From the NCBI GenBank assembly GCA_016199905.1, contig JACQFU010000255.1, positions 1 to 7,576 on the forward strand: a stretch of DNA of 7,576 nt. The letters are read 5' to 3'. This DNA is from Candidatus Wallbacteria bacterium (GTDB lineage Bacteria; Muiribacteriota; UBA6191; JACPRK01). The position numbers were made by a program, and so were the translations under genes. The notes beneath the pieces were generated by a model that saw nothing but the letters and a program-made list of their open reading frames with translations, made no database searches and was not told where the DNA came from. Shown here one piece after another: positions 4,201 to 7,576 of this stretch; within the stretch, counting starts at the first letter, position 1; each line of letters begins with the position of its first letter.

Positions 4201-6974
4201 ACGGCGTCGCGTTCGTCCGCGTCGCCGCCCGTGACCCGCTCGACACCGGCACTTACGCCGCTGTCGTCACTCGGTTGCCGGAGGGGTCTCTCGACGACTA
4301 TCCGGACACGGCGGACTCCGGAGCGCCCAACGTGCCGCTTCAGAATACGCAGACGGGCCTCATCGGTCAGCCAGGCGACAAGGACGTCGTTCAGCTGCGC
4401 CTGACGCGCGCGGTGCAGTACCGGCTCAGTGTTTCGCCGGTGACGCTCACGACCGTGCGAGTCGACCTGCTCGACCCCGATCGCCGATCCGTTCGGCCGC
4501 AGGCGGTCTCGTCGGGTCCAGGTCAATCGGTGCTCTTCGAATTCACCGCAAATCGCACCGGCAGCTACTTCGTTGTCATCCAGGGCGGCAGCCCACGGGA
4601 CAGGGGCAGCTGGCTTCTCGTCTACGATTTTCTCCATCTGCCCTCAGTCGACGTCACGGAAGAGCGGACCGGCAGCCGGTTGCTGGTCCACGTCGACGTC
4701 GCCGACCTCCCGGTTGCGATTCAGGCCATGCAGCTGCCGCTCCAGTTCGAAGGCGCTGGCCTTTTCTACACCGGCGAAGCCCGGCCCGGCCCGGCTGCTG
4801 CCGGCCTCGACCTGACCGTCGGAGGCGGGGCAGACCTGGGCTTCCTGGGACTTTCCTTCGCCGCCGACGCCTTGCAGGACCCCGTGCGTGCGCCGCGCGA
4901 CGGACGGCTGGTGACGCTGGTCTTCAACGTGGTCGACGCGTCGAAGTACCAGCCCGACCGCTTCGGAACAGGCAACGTGGACATCCTCGATCCTCTCGAC
5001 GAGGCTTTTTCGATGCAAGTGCCCGAGGCGAATCCGGGCGTGGGGCAGTCGGTGCAGCTGCGACTGTCGGGGCAGGGTCGAGTGCTGCCCACCCTGGTGG
5101 ACCCATTGGACCCGTCGGGTCCTAGAGTGGACTACGTGAGGCTCGACGGACGTTCCAGCAGCGACCCGGGGCCGTTTCCGTCGGAGCTGACTTACCACTG
5201 GACAGTCACGACCTCTCCGGTTCCGGTCACGCTCTCGCGTCCGGCGACCCCCGCGCCCACGTTTGCGCCGGCGGTGCCGGGATTCTACCGGTTCGGATTG
5301 CGCGTCTTCGGCGGCGGACTCTCCAGCGCCCTGCAGACGGTCGATGTGGAGGTCGGCATAGCGGAGGCGTCGCCTTCGGCGCTGCCCGTGGCCGTCGAGT
5401 TGTCGTCGAGGCGGACGAGCAGTCCCGAAAACCCGGTTCTCCAGGTCCGCGCCGGCGCCGGAGGCGTGAGGCTCGACGGGACGGGCTCCTTCGACCCCAA
5501 TCCGGCGGACCAGGGCGCGCTGACGTACCAGTGGATGCAGGTGGATGGGCCCGCAGTCGTGCTGACGCCATCGCCGGCCGAAGCGGCGCCCACGTTTGCG
5601 CCCACGCGGCCCGGGCTCTACGGCTTCACGCTCGTCGTGCAGGACCCGGGCGGCCTTCAAAGCCAGGCGGAAACCCTGCAAGTTCTCGCAACTCCCGGCG
5701 CGGCGGTGTCGCCTCTCGAGGTTACGGCTCAGGCCTCTACCGACGATGGCATCGGCCAGGCGCTCCCGCTTTCGCGGGTCGACGTGACCGACCGTTCCCT
5801 GAGGGTCAGTCTGCCGACGACCGTCTCGCTCCGCGCCGCGCTGGCGGCCAGGCCCACGACGGGCTCCACCGGCGCCGTCGAGTTCTTCTGGCAGCAGGTC
5901 GAGGGACCGCCGGTATCCCTGACGAACGCGCTCGACGTGGTCGACTCGGCCCTCTTCTCCACCACCCGGTTCGAGCCCACGACCGCGCGGGTCTACGAGT
6001 TCGATTGCCTCATGAAGGAACTGGACCCGGCCGGCGAGCCGACGGGAGTCGAGCTGGGCCGGCGGGTCCGGGTGGTCGTCGACGGTCCCGACAACTCGGT
6101 GCCAGTCTCCGTGGCCCTGCCGCGCGAGCCGGCCGCCAAACGCTTGCCGGCGGCGGCGGCGGCGGACGCTACGGCTAGCGTCCCCAGCGGGGCCCAGGTG
6201 GTGCTCGACGGTTCTCGCTCCAGCGATCCGGGGCCGGGTTTTGGGCGGCGGCTCACCTACCAGTGGACGCAGCTCGCGGGTCCGCCCGTCGTGATCTCCA
6301 ACCCCTTCGCAGCGGTAACGACGTTCGTCGCGCCGGTCTTCACCGACCGCTCGCGGCCGCTGGTCTTCGCGCTCTTCGTCGACGACGGGGCCGCCCGCAG
6401 CGCGCCCGCGCTGGCAGTCGTCGACGTCCAGGGCAAGAATCAGCCCTCCGGCGGAATCGAGCTAGCTTCCGGCGCCAACCTGATCGGCGTCCCCGTCGTG
6501 CCTGATTCCGGGGGCTACACGGCCGCCAACCTCGGCACAGACACCCGGGCCAGCCTGGTTGTGCGGCTGGCGCCGGGACCCGGTGGCCCGCGCTTCCAAA
6601 GCTTCCTCCCCGGTTCTGGGTCCGGCGGCTTCGGCATCGAGGGCAACCAGGGCTACATCCTCCTGACGACCGCCGCGCCGGGCCGGACGACTTTCGCGGG
6701 CGGCGCCTGGGACCAGCGCTTCTTGCAGCGCCGGCTCGACGTGGGGCTCAATCTGATCTCGATGCCTCGCGGTGTGCCGGCCGCCTTCACGGTGCAATCC
6801 CTGGCTACGCTCTCCGGCGCCCGCTTCGTCGCCTACACCGCCCAGGTCGGCGGCCGCGCCCGGACTCTGGTTTACCTTCCCGGCCTGACCGCGACTGCAC
6901 CCGCCGTGGAGGCCGGGAAGGCCTATTTGCTGAGCGTGCCGGCCTCCGCCGACGTGAGCCTGCCCGCCAAGTGA
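1212..6974 (+). CDS. Giant secreted mosaic protein (CARDB, PPC, cohesin-like, PKD, NLI-repeat modules)
   Basis: This 1920-residue protein starts with a Sec-type signal peptide: arginines at 14-20, a hydrophobic core (SLVLALLAALSLA) and probable cleavage after CEA at residue 43. The modules in order are: CARDB 1-5 (about 45-652); PPC 1 (657-778); CARDB 6 (780-902); PPC 2 (904-1023); PPC-like 3 (1027-1142, weak); cohesin-like (1144-1270); four PKD/Ig-like modules (1280-1741, the third degenerate); and a C-terminal duplicated module (1748-1910). CARDB is linked to cell adhesion, PPC domains usually flank secreted proteases, cohesin-like folds mediate protein binding, and PKD modules act as spacers. 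No catalytic domain, LPxTG, PEP-CTERM, beta-barrel or membrane anchor is visible, so the role is probably structural or adhesive, outside the cytoplasm. Cys41 is not in a lipobox, because proline precedes it. No Shine-Dalgarno precedes the ATG at 1212; an in-frame GTG at 1224 would keep the same signal peptide. The gene stands alone between divergent and convergent neighbours. Only five cysteines occur in 1920 residues, one of them in the signal peptide. Confidence 0.93.
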   Translation: MIQSVIPVTVQGTRARPSRRDGFSASLVLALLAALSLAHPCEAAPNLRVIAISVPSVAAVSDAVPVTVSVKNFGTSATTSPFVVDFVALPAAASQVPTAAAPCGRVEAPNLLAPGATIELHGRAQLALAPGQARVGAVADPENAVPESDETDNSAVSTDTVTLVAAAANLVVDTELPPIAADLGDTVPITVTVRNAGTGPARFISQIAVVLSTDPVIGGDDLALQSSLDIPPLGPGASRTLPVTVNFPSGLPSGRYYLGAIADQYGYIAETDERDNFRSIARLDLTTSRVDLQVDRVAAPGTVRIGRPFEVGTILSGHGSLPVATPFKVSVQVRLEASGPPTELGSVVVQSLAAGATLPLTLPCLAEGALAPGSYELTVFADSDSAIGEIDETNNRLAAGARVTVLPSDVDVTIAAVRIPGAATIGAPLRARLSVTNRGTGTTQRFFYAAAFLSADGRIDADIDAPMGERYIDSLAAGQTTTFELEGRLPTALATGTYSYLAVADRDNVLIESNESNNVLTSSLSVRRSRVDLAVQQVVAPPAATPREFLPFYVQVANSGSEDAPPFQIQFYASTTAELTLQSIQLGGDFDSRGGLSRGESRLEGPYFAAVPEGLAAGSYYLLARLDPYEQVDQLSRTNDVLAAPARIGVTTQPASVDDHPDLPELTAAPRDALPTDGTPVAAQHERPRDVDFFQFSAKTGDQLLAAVFGQPGSSVDTTLELLGPDGRRLAYDDSFGDATQSRVGPVTAPVSGTYRIAVRESQTFGRGAYVVRVWAQAGRPELAVTLSAPDPASVEQGTRVRTTMTVTNLGRAIALAGVKARLYASQDTNVTTADTLLAQLELPDLAAGASVGRPLELLLDRYEVPPGPYTLGAILDTSALPQAGNGTSVTTAAPGRVTVLAAEDDHPGKAALVRNPADDLGSGGFPIVGRIERAGDEDFFRFDVQNGGDYLVETRPGTLALRRCAVFIDSEQNRVNEDDAGGEAAPTRIAFHADHDGVAFVRVAARDPLDTGTYAAVVTRLPEGSLDDYPDTADSGAPNVPLQNTQTGLIGQPGDKDVVQLRLTRAVQYRLSVSPVTLTTVRVDLLDPDRRSVRPQAVSSGPGQSVLFEFTANRTGSYFVVIQGGSPRDRGSWLLVYDFLHLPSVDVTEERTGSRLLVHVDVADLPVAIQAMQLPLQFEGAGLFYTGEARPGPAAAGLDLTVGGGADLGFLGLSFAADALQDPVRAPRDGRLVTLVFNVVDASKYQPDRFGTGNVDILDPLDEAFSMQVPEANPGVGQSVQLRLSGQGRVLPTLVDPLDPSGPRVDYVRLDGRSSSDPGPFPSELTYHWTVTTSPVPVTLSRPATPAPTFAPAVPGFYRFGLRVFGGGLSSALQTVDVEVGIAEASPSALPVAVELSSRRTSSPENPVLQVRAGAGGVRLDGTGSFDPNPADQGALTYQWMQVDGPAVVLTPSPAEAAPTFAPTRPGLYGFTLVVQDPGGLQSQAETLQVLATPGAAVSPLEVTAQASTDDGIGQALPLSRVDVTDRSLRVSLPTTVSLRAALAARPTTGSTGAVEFFWQQVEGPPVSLTNALDVVDSALFSTTRFEPTTARVYEFDCLMKELDPAGEPTGVELGRRVRVVVDGPDNSVPVSVALPREPAAKRLPAAAAADATASVPSGAQVVLDGSRSSDPGPGFGRRLTYQWTQLAGPPVVISNPFAAVTTFVAPVFTDRSRPLVFALFVDDGAARSAPALAVVDVQGKNQPSGGIELASGANLIGVPVVPDSGGYTAANLGTDTRASLVVRLAPGPGGPRFQSFLPGSGSGGFGIEGNQGYILLTTAAPGRTTFAGGAWDQRFLQRRLDVGLNLISMPRGVPAAFTVQSLATLSGARFVAYTAQVGGRARTLVYLPGLTATAPAVEAGKAYLLSVPASADVSLPAK
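1344..3167 (+). repeat. Five tandem CARDB modules, about 121 codons each
   Basis: These lie within the large secreted protein, residues 45-652. Each unit starts with a D/N-L-x-V type strand, has a V-x-N-x-G type middle strand (KNFGTS, RNAGTG, TNRGTG, ANSGSE), then an L-A-x-G turn, and ends with an acidic signature. The signatures are ADPENAVPESDETDN (residues 139-153), ADQYGYIAETDERDN (262-276), ADSDSAIGEIDETNN (381-395) and ADRDNVLIESNESNN (504-518), with a degenerate fifth copy near LDPYEQVDQLSRTND (626-640). These line up at 119-123 residue intervals, so the array behaves as a regular domain repeat of about 363 bases at DNA level. Sequence between the signatures has diverged strongly. Confidence 0.85.
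3180..3545 (+). other. Domain: PPC (bacterial pre-peptidase C-terminal) module 1
   Basis: Residues 657-778 of the large secreted protein. The module opens with DDHPD, then shows D-x-D-F-F-x-F (690-696), D-T-T-L-E-L-L-G-P-D-G (717-727), YDDS (732-735), SGTYRIAV (752-759) and a final GAYVVRV strand. This is the classic order of PPC domains, beta-sandwiches usually found at the C-termini of secreted peptidases. Here no peptidase is attached, and the module instead interrupts the CARDB array between copies 5 and 6. Confidence 0.75.
3549..3917 (+). other. Domain: sixth, displaced CARDB module lacking the acidic signature
   Basis: Residues 780-902 of the large secreted protein. The module keeps the CARDB order (PELAVTLSAP, TVTNLG, a LYASQDTN segment like the second and fourth copies, LAAGASVGRPLEL, YTLGAILD). 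The closing acidic loop found in copies 1-4 is replaced by TSALPQAGNGTSV, which has no acidic residue. It is separated from the first five copies by a PPC domain, which points to module shuffling. Confidence 0.7.
3921..4637 (+). other. Domains: PPC module 2 and weaker PPC-like module 3
   Basis: Residues 904-1023 and 1027-1142 of the large secreted protein. Module 2 repeats the opening DDHP and the core G-D-E-D-F-F-R-F-D-V (936-945) and ends with DTGTYAAVV. Module 3 opens with DDYPD, has G-D-K-D-V-V-Q-L (1055-1062), V-D-L-L-D-P-D (1084-1090) and TGSYFVVI (1116-1123), and lacks the YDD turn. Module 2 is a confident PPC relative; module 3 is inferred from position and strand order. Confidence 0.6.
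4641..5021 (+). other. Domain: cohesin-like module
   Basis: Residues 1144-1270 of the large secreted protein. The pattern fits cohesin-type beta-sandwiches: a first strand LLVHVDVADLP, AIQAMQLPLQFEG where cohesins have the x-x-l-x-y-D strand, a GFLGLSFAAD strand, and DGRLVTLVFNVVD, matching the typical G-x-L-x-x-L-x-F-x-V strand. No dockerin is visible in this protein or its neighbours, so a cellulosome-type pairing is not supported. Similar stand-alone modules occur in many bacterial surface proteins. Confidence 0.55.
5049..6434 (+). repeat. Four PKD/Ig-like modules, third one degenerate
   Basis: Residues 1280-1741 of the large secreted protein. Modules 1, 2 and 4 carry the PKD-type signature LDG-x-x-S-x-DP followed by LTY-x-W (LDGRSSSDP and LTYHW; LDGTGSFDP and LTYQW; LDGSRSSDP and LTYQW). 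The third keeps only FFWQQVEGPPVSL and has lost the LDG and DP parts. The signature tryptophans are at 1330, 1441, 1560 and 1685. PKD modules in bacteria serve as stiff or extensible spacers and sometimes bind polysaccharide. Confidence 0.75.
6148..6165 (+). repeat. (CGG)6 trinucleotide repeat
   Basis: Six perfect CGG units lie inside the large secreted-protein gene and encode most of the alanine run after Leu1645 (PAAAAADA) in the linker before the fourth PKD module. The unit is three bases, so slippage would change linker length without shifting the frame. Confidence 0.85.
6453..6941 (+). repeat. Duplicated C-terminal G-x-NLI-x-x-P module
   Basis: Residues 1748-1833 and 1841-1910 of the large secreted protein are two copies of one module. 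Both open with G-x-N-L-I-x-x-P (GANLIGVP, GLNLISMP). Both then carry an alanine-rich helix with a following hydrophobic strand (SLVVRLA, RFVAYTA), the FLPG/YLPG turn, and E-G/E-A-G leading into GYILLTT/AYLLSVP. Similar N-L-I-x-x-P modules are known at the ends of other secreted bacterial multidomain proteins. I do not assign a sorting function. The protein ends SLPAK, nine residues after the second copy, with no anchor. Confidence 0.7.
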
Positions 6975-6983
6975 GCCCCGAGC

Positions 6984-7576
6984 CTACTGGCCGAGATTGA
7001 CGCTCGATTCGCTCGAACCGCCGGCCAAGTCCGAGGCGGGGCCCGGGACGGAGGCCTGCTGTCCGGCGTCGGGGCGCCACTTGCCCTTGATGCGCACGAG
7101 GCCGGGGTTGTCCTCGCCCAGTCGATGACGCAGGTTGGTCGTGATGCCGAACGGGTACTTGCGCGACGTGGACCAGACGAAGGGCTCGGTGTAGGCGTTG
7201 ATCGTGACGTCCTCCGGCAGCCGCTCGGCGAACTGCTCGAGCATCTCACGACCGTACCGGGCGCCATAGCAGAGCTTGATGTTGACGTTGGCGTTCTCGG
7301 CCCAGATCTGCCGGGGCGTCAGGCCCAGCTCGGCGACGCGCGCGTCATAGGCGGGCAGGAACTTGTCGTTCATCACGTTGTTGCGGTCGCGAGTGCCGGC
7401 GATCAGAGCGCCGGCGTGCTCGTCCTGATCGTCGGGCGGGGCGATGCCGTCGGTGTTTTGCGCGGGCAGAAGCACGATGTGGCCGCCGATGTAGAGGTTG
7501 GAGATGGGCTTGGCTTCGGCGCTCGGGGCCAGCGTGTTGACGAAGTCGCCCATCCCGTAGTCGCCGTGCAGCAGGA
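6984..7576 (-). CDS. Possible caspase-like (clan CD) cysteine peptidase domain, N-terminus outside the window
   Basis: The frame ends at a TAG (complement of 6984-6986) and stays open to the right edge, giving at least 196 residues. An ATG at 7553 exists, but the upstream in-frame residues LLHGDYG read like ordinary protein, so the real start is probably beyond the window. I do not recognise a named family. Numbering from that Met, ISNLYIGGH puts His25 at the end of a hydrophobic strand. NVNIKLCYG, preceded by IWAENA, puts Cys95 at the end of another, followed by a helix (REMLEQFAERL) and a strand VTINAYT. A strand-His, strand-Cys, helix, strand order resembles caspase-like and C80/MARTX-type cysteine peptidase domains; the KGKW near the domain end fits the same picture. 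The last 30 or so residues are a Ser/Gly/Pro-rich tail. Convergent with the large secreted-protein gene, 9 bases apart. The fold assignment is inference; an uncharacterised non-enzymatic protein is the alternative. Confidence 0.7.
   Translation of the reverse strand, partial: LLHGDYGMGDFVNTLAPSAEAKPISNLYIGGHIVLLPAQNTDGIAPPDDQDEHAGALIAGTRDRNNVMNDKFLPAYDARVAELGLTPRQIWAENANVNIKLCYGARYGREMLEQFAERLPEDVTINAYTEPFVWSTSRKYPFGITTNLRHRLGEDNPGLVRIKGKWRPDAGQQASVPGPASDLAGGSSESSVNLGQ

Noticed and set aside
2931..4637. A 568-codon open frame on the minus strand opposite the large secreted protein
   Set aside because: The translation is rich in Arg, Gly and Val with no recognisable domain. It lies fully antisense to a region with clear CARDB and PPC signatures; long antisense frames are expected at this G+C content.
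7551..7553. ATG at 7553 as the true start of the right-edge gene
   Set aside because: The frame continues to the window edge with plausible protein sequence (LLHGDYG), and no ribosome binding site precedes the ATG in the visible bases, so the gene is treated as partial.

Overview
The window is GC-rich (roughly two thirds G+C by eye, not computed) and densely packed. It looks bacterial: there is a good AGGAG-type ribosome binding site, a Sec-type signal peptide, and secreted-protein modules (CARDB, PPC, PKD, cohesin-like) typical of large-genome, high-GC Gram-negative bacteria such as the myxobacterial/deltaproteobacterial groups. I cannot place it at phylum level. The one gene that could suggest Archaea is a 70-residue histone-fold protein, but single-domain histones also occur in bacteria and the rest of the window is not archaeal in style.

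Layout from left to right. Positions 3-59 hold the last 18 codons of a plus-strand gene that enters from the left. A histone-fold gene follows after 29 bases (89-301, +) and may be in the same transcript. It converges, with a 16-base gap, on an amidohydrolase_2-family metal-dependent hydrolase (318-1184, -). Divergent from the hydrolase, across only 27 bases, starts a very large secreted protein of 1920 residues (1212-6974, +) that takes up about three quarters of the window. A fourth gene (6984 to beyond the right edge, -) converges on it with a 9-base gap. It encodes the C-terminal part of a protein that may have a caspase-like (clan CD) fold. No stretch longer than 50 bases is free of genes, and I see no RNA genes, insertion sequences, CRISPR arrays or clear terminators.

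The large protein is a mosaic: signal peptide, five tandem CARDB modules of about 121 residues, a PPC domain, a sixth CARDB, two more PPC-like domains, a cohesin-like domain, four PKD/Ig-like modules (the third degenerate), and a C-terminal duplicated module built around a G-x-N-L-I-x-x-P motif. It has no recognisable catalytic domain, so a structural, adhesive or surface-display role is the most that can be inferred.

Nothing ties these genes into one pathway. The histone gene and the hydrolase look like ordinary chromosomal genes, and the large protein is a stand-alone transcription unit. The points most worth following up are the archaeal-style bacterial histone, the module architecture and repeat history of the large protein, and the candidate His/Cys protease fold at the right edge. 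I did not find a convincing multi-gene system that I would call new.
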